In this document: piece by piece, positions 25,435-33,546 of the stretch
How the letters are laid out: every line of letters starts with the position of its first letter
How positions within the stretch are numbered: position 1 is the stretch's first letter
NCBI GenBank assembly: GCA_028823345.1
Contig: JAPKBR010000002.1
Span: forward strand, 1 to 64,000
From: Planctomycetota bacterium
GTDB lineage: Bacteria; Planctomycetota; UBA1135; GCA-002686595
Length of the DNA stretch: 64,000 nt
Reading direction: 5' to 3'
Translations under genes and position numbers: made by a program
Notes under the pieces: model-generated
Told to the model about the DNA's origin: nothing
Database searches by the model: none
What the model saw: only the letters and a program-made list of their open reading frames with translations

Positions 25435-25551
25435 TTCCTAGACCAGGAAGTCACTCGGGAAACACACAAAACCGGCCTATCTTTTACCGGGCAAAAACGC
25501 ACCGGTGTAATGGGCACAAGCGCTCACCGGGTGGCACGGGGCCTGGAAAGG

Positions 25552-25578
25552 AAAAAACCCTGGCCCCAGCAACCAGGG
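25552..25578 (-). terminator. Intrinsic terminator closing the uvrA-to-anti-sigma operon
   Basis: On the minus strand, two bases after the stop of the anti-sigma-like gene: CCCTGG (25573-25578), a 9-base loop, CCAGGG (25558-25563), then a run of six T (25552-25557). The stem is short, but the U-tract is the best in the window. It is followed by the promoter of the tolC-like gene. Confidence 0.7.
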
Positions 25579-25580
25579 CT

Positions 25581-26669
25581 TCAATCCGAATCGCAAAGGT
25601 GCCGCGCGGAACCTTCGGCAATACCCCGACGGGTCAAACTCCGGGCGAGGGCTTCCTTCCATTCGGAGGCCAAGGGCCCACCATCGCGGGGCCCGGCGGC
25701 CAGCAGGGGATCACGGGACGAGGTGCGACGCATCTCTGCCAGACGCACCTGACCGGCCTCTGTCAGCAAACCATGAGCATCCACCCGTGCAAGGGCGGCG
25801 CCCAAAAGCCGTTGGTCCACAAGCTCGCCTTCCTCGGGCAAATCCCTAAGCAGGGAGATCAAGATCCCCTCGGGGTCAGGCCCCAGGCTTCCACGGGAGA
25901 GCACATCGAGGGCAGCTTCCACTGAAAGGGCCCGAACCAGGGGATCCTCCCAGCCGGCCGTAGCCAGATTCAACAATTCACCCCGACGGGATTGGGAATC
26001 CAACCGTTGGGCTACCACCTGGTTCTCCAGTCGATCTTCCTCCGCGCCAGACTCCAAAGGCTGGGGCAAGTCACGTCCAAGGGCCAACACCTCGTCCTGC
26101 CTTAGGTCCCGCGACAACTCGTCCAAGGCCCCGTCTAAATCCCGCGCAGGCAAGTATGCCTCCAGTGATTCTTCGGCCGCATCCCGCAGGCCTGAATCCT
26201 GGGGTTGTTCGATGCGCAAGTACATGGTGGGCTCGGGGTTCCTCGGGCGCAAGGCCAAGTAAGCCAACACCGCTGGGGTGAAGAGCAGCTGCAACAGCAA
26301 AAGCGCCGCGGCCGCGCGCAATAAAGGTGAGTCCTGGAGTCGTCCACGCACAAAGGACCGTAGCAAGCGCAAGTCGCCCCTGAAGGAAAGGTCTTCCCGA
26401 GTGGTTTGCGCGAGAATCTTGGCCACCAGGTCCGAGGATGGAAACTCCTGTTCCTGGTTCGATGCGAGGTCTGACGGCACGGGCTGGAGCTCTAATTCCT
26501 GGGCTTCCGATTCGCGGCATTGCCGCATAAAGGCTTCCAATTCGGCGATCTCCTCACGCTCCGCGAGGGAGCACTGCTCCAAAACTTCTTGACGCTCAGC
26601 CTCACCCATGGCCGCGGCCAAAAGGTCTTCCGGAAGGATAGGCTTCTTCGGTTGTCTGGAATCAGTCAT
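25581..26669 (-). CDS. Anti-sigma-factor-like single-pass membrane protein
   Basis: 362 residues. The N-terminal 115 residues are charged and presumably cytoplasmic, followed by one transmembrane helix (about 117-140, RAAAALLLLQLLFTPAVLAYLAL) and about 220 exported residues, helical and Leu/Asp/Arg-rich. The ATG at 26669 overlaps the stop of the ECF sigma gene by eight bases, the usual position for a cognate anti-sigma factor. The N-terminus has a weak anti-sigma-like pattern (LAAAMGEAERQEVL) but no HxxxCxxC zinc motif; Cys residues are C33 and C51. Such proteins hold the sigma factor at the membrane until cleavage or a signal. The last gene of the operon. Confidence 0.65.
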   Translation of the reverse strand: MTDSRQPKKPILPEDLLAAAMGEAERQEVLEQCSLAEREEIAELEAFMRQCRESEAQELELQPVPSDLASNQEQEFPSSDLVAKILAQTTREDLSFRGDLRLLRSFVRGRLQDSPLLRAAAALLLLQLLFTPAVLAYLALRPRNPEPTMYLRIEQPQDSGLRDAAEESLEAYLPARDLDGALDELSRDLRQDEVLALGRDLPQPLESGAEEDRLENQVVAQRLDSQSRRGELLNLATAGWEDPLVRALSVEAALDVLSRGSLGPDPEGILISLLRDLPEEGELVDQRLLGAALARVDAHGLLTEAGQVRLAEMRRTSSRDPLLAAGPRDGGPLASEWKEALARSLTRRGIAEGSARHLCDSD

Positions 26670-27315
26670 GAGAGATCACCCCATTGCCCAAGAAATCGCG
26701 CAGACGTCGCACAGCATTGAACATCCGCGACTTCACTGTGCCCACCGGGATCTGCAGCAGCTCGCTGATTTGCGCGTAGCCCATTTCTTGCAGCACGCCC
26801 ATTTCAAAGACCTCACGATGGCCATCCGGAAGGGTCGCGACGCCTTCTTGCAAACGCCCCATTTCCTCCAAGCTCGCTGCGGCCCGTTGCGGGCTGGTTT
26901 CCTTTGAAGTCAACATGTCGTGAGGCTGCACCTCAAGCTCGTCCCGGGTCTGGTAACGAGCGTGCCACGGGCGAATCGCTTCTCTGCGCCGGCGGTCGAT
27001 CCACGCGTTGCGCGCAATGCGCAGGGCATAGGCCTCGGGCTTGCCTTGGGGACGGTAGCTCTGTGCGCTCTGGAACATCTTGAGGAAGGTATCTTGGCAG
27101 AGGTCTTCTGCTTCGGGGCGCTGGGCTCCCAGTCGCAGGAAGAACCCCACCAGGCGGGGTGCCTGGGTGTGGACAAAGGCTTCGAAGGGTGCCGTCCGGC
27201 CCTGTGAGAGGGCCAGAAGGGGGTCCTCGTCAGGTTGGCTGGGGGCACTCAACACTTCCCCAACGGCAGGGCCGGCAAGAGGTTCACGAGGATTCCCCGC
27301 TCTCGGGTAAATCAC
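26662..27315 (-). CDS. ECF-type RNA polymerase sigma factor
   Basis: 217 residues from a GTG at 27315, which overlaps tsaE by 32 bases; a later GTG at 27255 would remove 20 poorly conserved residues and may be the true start. Sigma region 2 is seen as FEAFVHTQAPRLVGFFLRL, then EAEDLCQDTFLKMFQ, then EAYALRIARNAWIDRRRR. Region 4 is seen as LPDGHREVFEMGVLQEMGYAQISELLQIPVGTVKSRMFNAVRRLR (helix-turn-helix), read in pieces. It directs RNA polymerase to a small regulon and is probably controlled by the anti-sigma-like protein encoded next. The co-transcribed thiamine, tsaE and repair genes do not reveal the signal. Confidence 0.88.
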   Translation of the reverse strand: MIYPRAGNPREPLAGPAVGEVLSAPSQPDEDPLLALSQGRTAPFEAFVHTQAPRLVGFFLRLGAQRPEAEDLCQDTFLKMFQSAQSYRPQGKPEAYALRIARNAWIDRRRREAIRPWHARYQTRDELEVQPHDMLTSKETSPQRAAASLEEMGRLQEGVATLPDGHREVFEMGVLQEMGYAQISELLQIPVGTVKSRMFNAVRRLRDFLGNGVISHD

Positions 27316-27799
27316 GGATCAGGTCCATGAGGGCCGCGCAGAGACCCTCAGGAGGGCCCTCGGGCCCCAAAACCCGAAACTCCAACAGGCGCGATGAGGG
27401 GGTTTGGTGCAAAAGGCGAATCCCCAGCCGGGGACTTGGCAGCCATTCGGTCACCCGATCCGCCCACTCCACCACAGAAATGCCCTCTCCCAGGAGCCAC
27501 TCGGTCCCCCCATCCTCCAAAAAAGCCACCTCACGATCCTCCATCCAAGCATCGCAGTGGGAGAGGGTCAGGCGCCCTCCTTGGTGCAGATCGTGCAGTG
27601 TGTAGGAAGGGCTGCTCACGGGATAGCCACCGAGTCCAAGGCCAATGCCCCGGGTCAGGGTTGTCTTGCCAGCACCCAAGTCCCCGTCGAGGGCCAGGCA
27701 CGTACCCATGGAAAGATGGCGCCCGAGCCATTCACCCAGAGCTACCGTCTGATCGCTTGAGTGACTCGTGATAGAACGCAGAATGTGCTCATGCACCAT
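27284..27799 (-). CDS. tsaE: tRNA t6A biosynthesis ATPase TsaE
   Basis: 171 residues from the ATG at 27799, which overlaps thiL by 11 bases; a GTG at 27841 is an alternative. The Walker A loop is GDLGAGKTT (39-47), followed by the family's switch-like SSPSYTLHDLH, the HCDAWME segment (Walker-B-like) and VVEWADRVTEWLP. TsaE is the ATPase that activates the TsaB-TsaD complex making N6-threonylcarbamoyladenosine at position 37 of ANN-decoding tRNAs. TsaB, TsaC and TsaD are not in the window. Pairing of tsaE with thiL is common in bacteria. Confidence 0.92.
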   Translation of the reverse strand: MVHEHILRSITSHSSDQTVALGEWLGRHLSMGTCLALDGDLGAGKTTLTRGIGLGLGGYPVSSPSYTLHDLHQGGRLTLSHCDAWMEDREVAFLEDGGTEWLLGEGISVVEWADRVTEWLPSPRLGIRLLHQTPSSRLLEFRVLGPEGPPEGLCAALMDLIRDLPESGESS

Positions 27800-28706
27800 G
27801 TTGCCAGCCCCCCTTCCCGCTCCATGCCTCGCGGGAGTCACCTTGACACAAAATCAGTCCAACCGGTGTTTGCTTACGCGCCTGACCGATCACATGAACT
27901 CCCGCCAAAGGTCCTCCGGGCTCCAACAGTTTGCGCTTGCTGCGGGGAAGGAGCGCGATCAACTCATGGTCCTCCCCATCGTTCAGTGCATGACTCAAGG
28001 CAGTGATCCCGTCACCCTTGGCCGCACGTTCCGCATCCTTGTGAATTGGAAGGGCATCGAGGGTCAACTCCAGCGCCACCTGGGACTGGCGCGCTAATCG
28101 ATCGCAATCTAAGGCCAAGCCATCCGATACATCCATCAAGGCTCGCACCCCCGAACGCACCAGTAACCGACCTTCATTCAGCCGCGGCTCAAACCGCAAG
28201 TGCCTCCCGGCTCTCGAGCCCCCAACTGGGCCAGTGATCAGCAGAATATCTCCCCCCCGCCCACCAGAACGAGTGACTGGTTTACAGCCTGGCTGTAAGT
28301 GACCGATTGCGGTCACGGTCAAACCTAGGGGACCCGGGGCGCAGCAAAGATCACCTCCCACCAGGGGAGCTCCGTGCTGTTGGCCCTGTTGGTCGAGGGC
28401 AGCGATCATCCCCTGCAAGCGACGGGCTGTGGTCTCTTTGGGAGCGCGCAAACCCAAGAGCAAGCCTGTCGGGATCGCCCCGCATGCGGCCAAGTCAGAA
28501 AGGGCTCGGGCTGCTGCCTTATGCCCCACGCGAGCTGCCGGGGTATCCCGTTCAAAGTGAACCCCCTCCACACAAGCGTCCACGCAAAGCACCGCATCAG
28601 GATTGCTCCGTATTTGGGCCGCGTCATGACCCAGCTGGGTCCGCAGCCCCTTGGGCCGGGGCCGTTGGCCCAGCCACCTGTGCAGTTTGTGCTCACTCCA
28701 TGCCAT
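27789..28706 (-). CDS. thiL: Thiamine-monophosphate kinase
   Basis: Phosphorylates thiamine monophosphate to the cofactor thiamine diphosphate with ATP. 305 residues from the ATG at 28706 (usual length 305-330). Motifs: QLGHDAAQI, where the usual GDDAA is HDAA, CVDACVEGVHFERD, HKAAARALSDLAACGAIP, LVGGDLCCAP, and RSGVRALMDVSDGLALD, the second Mg-ATP site. The start overlaps the end of the small membrane-protein gene by 14 bases. Together with thiE in the same operon it covers the last two steps of thiamine diphosphate formation. A THI-box riboswitch is not evident before either gene. Confidence 0.88.
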   Translation of the reverse strand: MAWSEHKLHRWLGQRPRPKGLRTQLGHDAAQIRSNPDAVLCVDACVEGVHFERDTPAARVGHKAAARALSDLAACGAIPTGLLLGLRAPKETTARRLQGMIAALDQQGQQHGAPLVGGDLCCAPGPLGLTVTAIGHLQPGCKPVTRSGGRGGDILLITGPVGGSRAGRHLRFEPRLNEGRLLVRSGVRALMDVSDGLALDCDRLARQSQVALELTLDALPIHKDAERAAKGDGITALSHALNDGEDHELIALLPRSKRKLLEPGGPLAGVHVIGQARKQTPVGLILCQGDSREAWSGKGGWQHGA

Positions 28707-29070
28707 GAGAGCGCAAGGGTACCTTCGCGGCACCCAAAACAAGAATCACGCCCCCCATAATTCGATCCCGATGGATCCTTTGGCCCTCTTGGGGCGGGTC
28801 GATGAAGGGTGCGGGGGCCAAGATCAACTCGCTTTCCTCCACCCGAATCAGCCAACCTTGGGTGAGCAGCCCTGCTCGATCGCCGTACAGAAGCCTCTCC
28901 CCCTGTCTATCAGGTGTTGCCCATCGGTCAACTAAAACACGCTGCAGGGGGCCGCCCCCCACACCCGGAACAACTGCTCCCTCAAAACGCTGGTAGATGT
29001 AGAGACCTGAAAGCAGCATGACCAATAGGCAAACACGCCGCAGGCGCTTTTGGAACAAACGACGATTCAC
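28693..29070 (-). CDS. Small single-pass membrane protein, weakly signal-peptidase-like
   Basis: 125 residues from a GTG at 29070 that overlaps the thiE stop as GTGA. Arg-rich N-terminus (NRRLFQKRLRR), then one transmembrane helix (VCLLVMLLSGLYIY), then an exported domain of about 85 residues with short beta strands. The pattern LQRVLVDRWATP, RQGERLLYGDRAG and HRDRIMGGVILVLG faintly recalls the C-terminal barrel of S26 signal peptidases, where the last segment matches the closing strand, but no Ser/Lys dyad can be assigned. It may be a non-catalytic relative or unrelated. It lies between thiE and thiL. Confidence 0.5.
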   Translation of the reverse strand: MNRRLFQKRLRRVCLLVMLLSGLYIYQRFEGAVVPGVGGGPLQRVLVDRWATPDRQGERLLYGDRAGLLTQGWLIRVEESELILAPAPFIDPPQEGQRIHRDRIMGGVILVLGAAKVPLRSHGME

Positions 29071-29687
29071 GCCTCGAGCCCCCAATGGTCAAGCAACACC
29101 CTGAAGGCTCCGGCTGGATCCGGTGCACCCAGGATCCCGCGTAAGAAAGCACAACCCTTGAGGCCACCAGAGCGCAGGGGCACCAGGTCCTTGGCACCTA
29201 ACCCACCCAAGCCCCAGGCAGGAAGAGGATGTTCTTGGGCCCATTCGATCACGGAAGCCAACCCCAGGGCAGGTCCCTTGCCAGGAACCTCGCACACCGG
29301 AGACAAAAACGCATAGTCCCCAAAAGCCACATCGGAGCGGGCATGGGAACGGTGGTCGCTGACCCCAATCGCTACTCCGGGACCCACCAGGGCGCGGGCC
29401 TCATCCCCGTTCAAAGCCCACTGGGAAAGGTGCACACCATCCGCGCCGGATGCCCGTACCAGATGCGGTGCGTCACTGATCCCTAGCCAACCCTGCCCCA
29501 AAATCCGGCGCAAGTCCCGGGCGGTCTGCAGCAACACCCGGTCGCTCCAAGCTCTTTCCCGCAAAAGGACCCCGGCTAATCCGGCATCCACCGCAGCCTC
29601 CACCCGACCCAGCAACTTGCTCGGTCCCAAATCAAGAGACTCGGCACAGGTCAGGGCCAAGATTGACGGTGGCAGACGAGGAGTCAC
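29067..29687 (-). CDS. thiE: Thiamine-phosphate synthase / TenI-like protein
   Basis: 206 residues, a TIM-barrel of the ThiE/TenI family that joins the pyrimidine and thiazole halves of thiamine phosphate. Readable: LLGRVEAAVDAGLAGVLLRERAWSDR, read in parts, LGISDAPHLVRASGADGVHLSQ, the IGVSDHR turn, DYAFLSPVCEVPGKGPALGL and AWGLGGLGAKD. The NDR/D pair of true ThiE is replaced by SDAPH, and the phosphate-binding GGI region reads GGL, so a TenI-type role cannot be excluded. ThiL in the same operon favours synthesis. GTG start at 29687 overlapping the previous stop by four bases (GTGA). Confidence 0.75.
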   Translation of the reverse strand: MTPRLPPSILALTCAESLDLGPSKLLGRVEAAVDAGLAGVLLRERAWSDRVLLQTARDLRRILGQGWLGISDAPHLVRASGADGVHLSQWALNGDEARALVGPGVAIGVSDHRSHARSDVAFGDYAFLSPVCEVPGKGPALGLASVIEWAQEHPLPAWGLGGLGAKDLVPLRSGGLKGCAFLRGILGAPDPAGAFRVLLDHWGLEA

Positions 29688-31789
29688 TCGAGTTCCACCA
29701 GCCAATTGAGCTCGCGGAGCAGGGAACGCAAACGCTTCGCGCTGGGACCATCTTTCATTTGAATGCTCAAGTCATCAATGCGGTTTTCGATCAAGGGGCG
29801 TACCCCTGGATCTGCGGCCACGCGCTGGGACAAGTCATCGTCCGTGGTACGAAGAATCAAGTCTTCGGTGAGGAATAGAAGTCCCGCCTGAACCGCCCAG
29901 TCCCGCACGGAATACAGCACGTTTTGAGGCACTGGGGTACGGGAGTTTTGCTCCAGGATGGATTCCACACGACTCATGGGGAAACCCTCCTGCAGGGCAC
30001 GTTTGACGGATTTTTCGGTGATCCGGAAATGCCGCACGGGTCCACTTTGTTCGCGCTCACAAAAACGATCCAAGTCATGAACCAACGCAGCGTCGTCCCC
30101 ATCCCCAAAGTGCACAACTTCAAAGTCCGGGGTCACCACCAAACTACGAACAACGGGGCCTGCGCCCTCGGCGCAACGGATACCGAAGAGACGGGCGCCA
30201 GCGGGGGTGACCTTTAGGGCCACCGGGTGCCCCTTCGCATCGTAGCCAAGGTCGATCAAACCCAGCAAATAAAGGCGCTTGCGTATCCAACCCACCAGAT
30301 TCCAAACCAAGCGTTGGATGTCCTCACTGCCTGTGGACAGGCCCCCCGCAGCGGTGCGGGCGCTGAACCAATCCTCCACCGCCAAATCATCTAGGTTGGA
30401 TAGGTACTGATTACGCGTCAAGAAAGGCAAGTACATGAGGTCGTACCAAGTGCCCGGTTCCACCCGTCGAATCAAGCGCAACATAATCCGGCGCATGGCA
30501 ATTTGATGGAAGGGCTCGCCCCCGAGGGAGGGCTCTTGGACGATGTACTCCAAGAGGTCCTCGAGCTTTTCGTCCAATTCCAGGGGTTCCCATTCGCGCC
30601 CACGAGGAGTGATCGTGATCGTGCGTTCACCGGTGCGGTCCACAAGCCCTCGTACATGGCTGAACGAGTACATGAAGGTGAGAATCTCGGTCCGCTCAAG
30701 TTCACGCCCGGGGTTCGGGATCAAATCGTGGAGGATCCTCTTTTCGGTGGTCTTGAAAATCTGACCCTTCACCGTGAAACGCACGGCGTTGTCGATCAGG
30801 TAAGCCTGAAAGCGGGTCAAGTTCGACACCAAGTCCACACCCAGGCCAGCTTCCTCTGCCGGCTGGTCCGGGTCACCCGGAACGGCCACCCGCTTGAGCC
30901 AGGCAAGGGCCACTTCGTTGAAGACGATCAGGGTCTCATCGTTGTGTTGGATGCCATAGGGGCTGAGGTCCAAGGGACTGACCGTGCCAACCAAGGACTC
31001 TTCCATGATCTTGGCCCAGCGCCGCCCATTCCAGTGGGGCAACTCCGTCTCCATGCGGTCAAAAAGGCCCTGGGGCAACAGCCCGCCGAATTCCATGATT
31101 GCCTTGGTGACGAGCTCCTTCACCCCATCGGGCAAACGTTCTACGCGAGCAACGCTGGCCTCTTCGCGGGAGTACATCTTGTAGAACTCGCGCACTCGCT
31201 TAGGGGATGTGGGACGGGCACGACTGGGGTCGTCGTAGATCCGTTCGAGGTGTCCCCGAAGTGTGAACCTGTCAAAAACCCCCGAGCGCTGGGAACGGCG
31301 GTAGCGCATGATCGCGTCAGCCAAATCCATGGGCATGCAAACTGCACGGACCTCTACGGTGGCCACGGAAATCGATTTAGTCTCTTCGATCAAAGCCCGG
31401 CGCTTGAGGGTCGAAAGGGCGGCTTCAAGATCGTATTGGGAAAGGTGGGACAAAGACTTGGCACCTGCAAGATCCACCATGGTCAGTTCATAGCGAGGAG
31501 CTTCCAAAATTAGGTCGACAATGGCCACGTTGCGTTTGCCAAGGCCTGCAAGGCGATGGTCGGCGCGCTCCCCATCACGAGCCCAGGCCAAAATCTCTTT
31601 GCGCATCTCTGCAGCCTCCGGGGAAACGCCGCCGTTGGCGGATTTCTTACCACCAACCCCAGACCAGTGACGCCAAGCTTCCTTTAGGTCATGGCTACTG
31701 AGGAGGTCCAATACCTGACCGAGCCCACCGCGCTTCGATCGAATTTCACCCGGGGTGGATTCGCGACCGATCTGATTTTCTTCCTTCAA
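29684..31789 (-). CDS. XPB-associated protein with Helicase_C_3 (XPB/Ssl2 N-terminal-like) domain
   Basis: 701 residues. No Walker motifs, so not itself a helicase. The C-terminal region (about 545-690) matches the domain found at the N-terminus of bacterial XPB: VVTPDFEVVHFGD, ALVHDLDRFCEREQSGPVRHFRITEKSVKRAL in parts, then LEQNSRTPVPQNVLYSVRDWA. The upstream 500 residues are helical with winged-helix-like stretches (YDLEAALSTLKRRALIEE). In Mycobacterium tuberculosis a similar protein (Rv0862c) lies beside XPB (Rv0861c), as I recall. The TTG start overlaps the xpb stop by four bases (TTGA, 31786-31789), so the two are probably made as partners. It may load or regulate XPB (inference). Confidence 0.75.
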   Translation of the reverse strand: MKEENQIGRESTPGEIRSKRGGLGQVLDLLSSHDLKEAWRHWSGVGGKKSANGGVSPEAAEMRKEILAWARDGERADHRLAGLGKRNVAIVDLILEAPRYELTMVDLAGAKSLSHLSQYDLEAALSTLKRRALIEETKSISVATVEVRAVCMPMDLADAIMRYRRSQRSGVFDRFTLRGHLERIYDDPSRARPTSPKRVREFYKMYSREEASVARVERLPDGVKELVTKAIMEFGGLLPQGLFDRMETELPHWNGRRWAKIMEESLVGTVSPLDLSPYGIQHNDETLIVFNEVALAWLKRVAVPGDPDQPAEEAGLGVDLVSNLTRFQAYLIDNAVRFTVKGQIFKTTEKRILHDLIPNPGRELERTEILTFMYSFSHVRGLVDRTGERTITITPRGREWEPLELDEKLEDLLEYIVQEPSLGGEPFHQIAMRRIMLRLIRRVEPGTWYDLMYLPFLTRNQYLSNLDDLAVEDWFSARTAAGGLSTGSEDIQRLVWNLVGWIRKRLYLLGLIDLGYDAKGHPVALKVTPAGARLFGIRCAEGAGPVVRSLVVTPDFEVVHFGDGDDAALVHDLDRFCEREQSGPVRHFRITEKSVKRALQEGFPMSRVESILEQNSRTPVPQNVLYSVRDWAVQAGLLFLTEDLILRTTDDDLSQRVAADPGVRPLIENRIDDLSIQMKDGPSAKRLRSLLRELNWLVELE

Positions 31790-33546
31790 GAATGCACTCC
31801 CTCATCTATCGCGCTCATGCGCGCAGCTTCTGTAATTTTGTAGGTGTACCCTTGCTCCGTCAGGAACAACTGTCTTTTCTCCGCGAACTCCTGGTCGCGG
31901 GTCCCGGCGGTGACCACCGAGTAGAAAACCGCGGCGGAGCCATCCGTTTTCGGGCGCAGGATTCGACCGAGGCGCTGAGCCTCTTCCTGCCGCGAACCAA
32001 ACGTTCCCGATATTTGGATAGCCACATTGGCGTCCGGCAAGTCAATGGCAAAGTTCCCCACCTTCGAAACGATCAGAATGCGCTCCTTACCGGCCTTGAA
32101 TGCATCGTAAAGCACCTCGCGATCCTTGTTGGGGGTCTTTCCGGTTATCAAAGGCGCTGCGATGGTACGGGCAAGGCTTTCGAGCTGTTCGATGTACTGG
32201 CCGATCACCAAAATCCGTCCCTGGGGATGCCGCTCAATCAGCTTCTGGACCACCTCAACCTTGGCAGGGTTTTCGGAGGACACCCGGAACTGGGCACGGG
32301 CTCCCGCCCCCAGATAAATCGTGCGATTGTCCTCATCGAGGGGCACGCGCACCTCCACACAAAAGGCGGTGGCAATGAAGCCCTTGGACTCAAGCACCTT
32401 CCAAGGCACGTCATAGCGCTTGGGTCCGATGAGGCAAAACACCTCGTCCTCTTTGCCGTCTTCACGAATCAGAGTAGCGGTCAACCCCAACCGACGGCGG
32501 GCCTGCAGGTCCGCCGTGACCCGGAAAATGGGTGCCGGTAGCAAGTGCACCTCATCGTAAATGACCAGTCCCCAATTTTCCGCCGAGAAGACCTCCATAT
32601 GCTCGAAGGGGCTGGCCTTAGACCGCCTCCAGGTGAGCATCTGATAGGTGGTGATCGTGACTGGCTTGATGATCTTTTCTTCACCGGTGTATTCGCCAAT
32701 TTGGTCGGGGGTTAACTCGGTTTTGTCGAGCAACTCCTCACGCCATTGGCGTACCGCCACGGTATTGGTGGTCAAGATCAAAGTCTTGGCCCCAACCAAC
32801 GCCATCACCGCCATGCCAGTCACGGTCTTTCCCGCGCCACAGGGCAAGACCACCACTCCACTACCGCCGAGCTCCGTTCCCCCAGCATGAAACGCCTGAG
32901 CAGCCCCATCCTGGTACTCGCGCAAAGCAAAGGCACTCCCCGAAAGGCAGGTACTGCGCAGCTTGATCTCAAGGGGATCCCCGTCCAGATAACCTCCGCG
33001 GTCGTCCACTGGGAATCCAATGCGGATCAGGGCTTGCTTGATCAGTCCCCGCTGAAGATCGTCCAAGAGGACCTGGCCTTCGGGACCCAACTCGCAGTTC
33101 TTGCGAACGGACTCATGGCCAAGCATGTCCGCCACCAACTGGGGGTCTGAGGAAACCAACTCAAAGCCTTGCTCCCCCCGCTCGATGCGCAACACCCCAT
33201 AACGGCCTACCCACTCATTCAATTCTGTAGCGATGTTCGGGGGAACCGGCACGCAGGCGAGATCTTCGAGAGTATCGAGCATTTCTTGGGCAGTCACTCC
33301 CAAGGCAGCTGCATTCCAAACCGATATTGTGCTTAGGCGATACGTGTGCAGATAATCGGGGCTCTTGGTTAACTCTGCGAACACCGCCAAGCGATCGCGC
33401 GCTTCTGCATAGCGCGGATGCTCTTCGGTCATGGGGTGCCCTTCGGAGTCCTTTTGCAGATTCCCATCCGCGTCCACCACACTGCGCACCGTGTGCAGCA
33501 TCAAGGAACGATCGGGTTGAACGATGAGGGGATTGTCCGGCCTCAT
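31786..33546 (-). CDS. xpb: XPB-type DNA repair helicase (superfamily 2)
   Basis: 586 residues. N-terminal XPB-specific domain (PLIVQPDRSLML, HTYRLSTISVWNAAALGV), then helicase domain 1 with Walker A PCGAGKT (235-241), NTVAVRQWREEL (motif Ia), DEVH (331-334) and LTAT (motif III). The XPB hallmark RED motif follows at REDG (361-364). Helicase domain 2 has GRILVIGQYIEQLE, SKVGNFAIDLP and QRLGRILRPK (motif VI, 524-533). XPB opens DNA 3' to 5' in eukaryotic excision repair; bacterial forms are ATP-dependent helicases of less clear role. The ATG overlaps the uvrA stop as ATGA (33543-33546), a direct link to nucleotide excision repair. Confidence 0.93.
   Translation of the reverse strand: MRPDNPLIVQPDRSLMLHTVRSVVDADGNLQKDSEGHPMTEEHPRYAEARDRLAVFAELTKSPDYLHTYRLSTISVWNAAALGVTAQEMLDTLEDLACVPVPPNIATELNEWVGRYGVLRIERGEQGFELVSSDPQLVADMLGHESVRKNCELGPEGQVLLDDLQRGLIKQALIRIGFPVDDRGGYLDGDPLEIKLRSTCLSGSAFALREYQDGAAQAFHAGGTELGGSGVVVLPCGAGKTVTGMAVMALVGAKTLILTTNTVAVRQWREELLDKTELTPDQIGEYTGEEKIIKPVTITTYQMLTWRRSKASPFEHMEVFSAENWGLVIYDEVHLLPAPIFRVTADLQARRRLGLTATLIREDGKEDEVFCLIGPKRYDVPWKVLESKGFIATAFCVEVRVPLDEDNRTIYLGAGARAQFRVSSENPAKVEVVQKLIERHPQGRILVIGQYIEQLESLARTIAAPLITGKTPNKDREVLYDAFKAGKERILIVSKVGNFAIDLPDANVAIQISGTFGSRQEEAQRLGRILRPKTDGSAAVFYSVVTAGTRDQEFAEKRQLFLTEQGYTYKITEAARMSAIDEGVHS

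Noticed and set aside
29687-29760. Possible THI-box riboswitch before thiE
   Set aside because: The upstream sequence is coding for the XPB partner right up to a GTGA overlap, and no THI-box core is visible.
30503-31513. Open frame of 336 codons on the plus strand inside the XPB-partner gene
   Set aside because: It lies antisense to a gene with clear family signals and 4-base coupling to its neighbours; its translation has no domain or signal.
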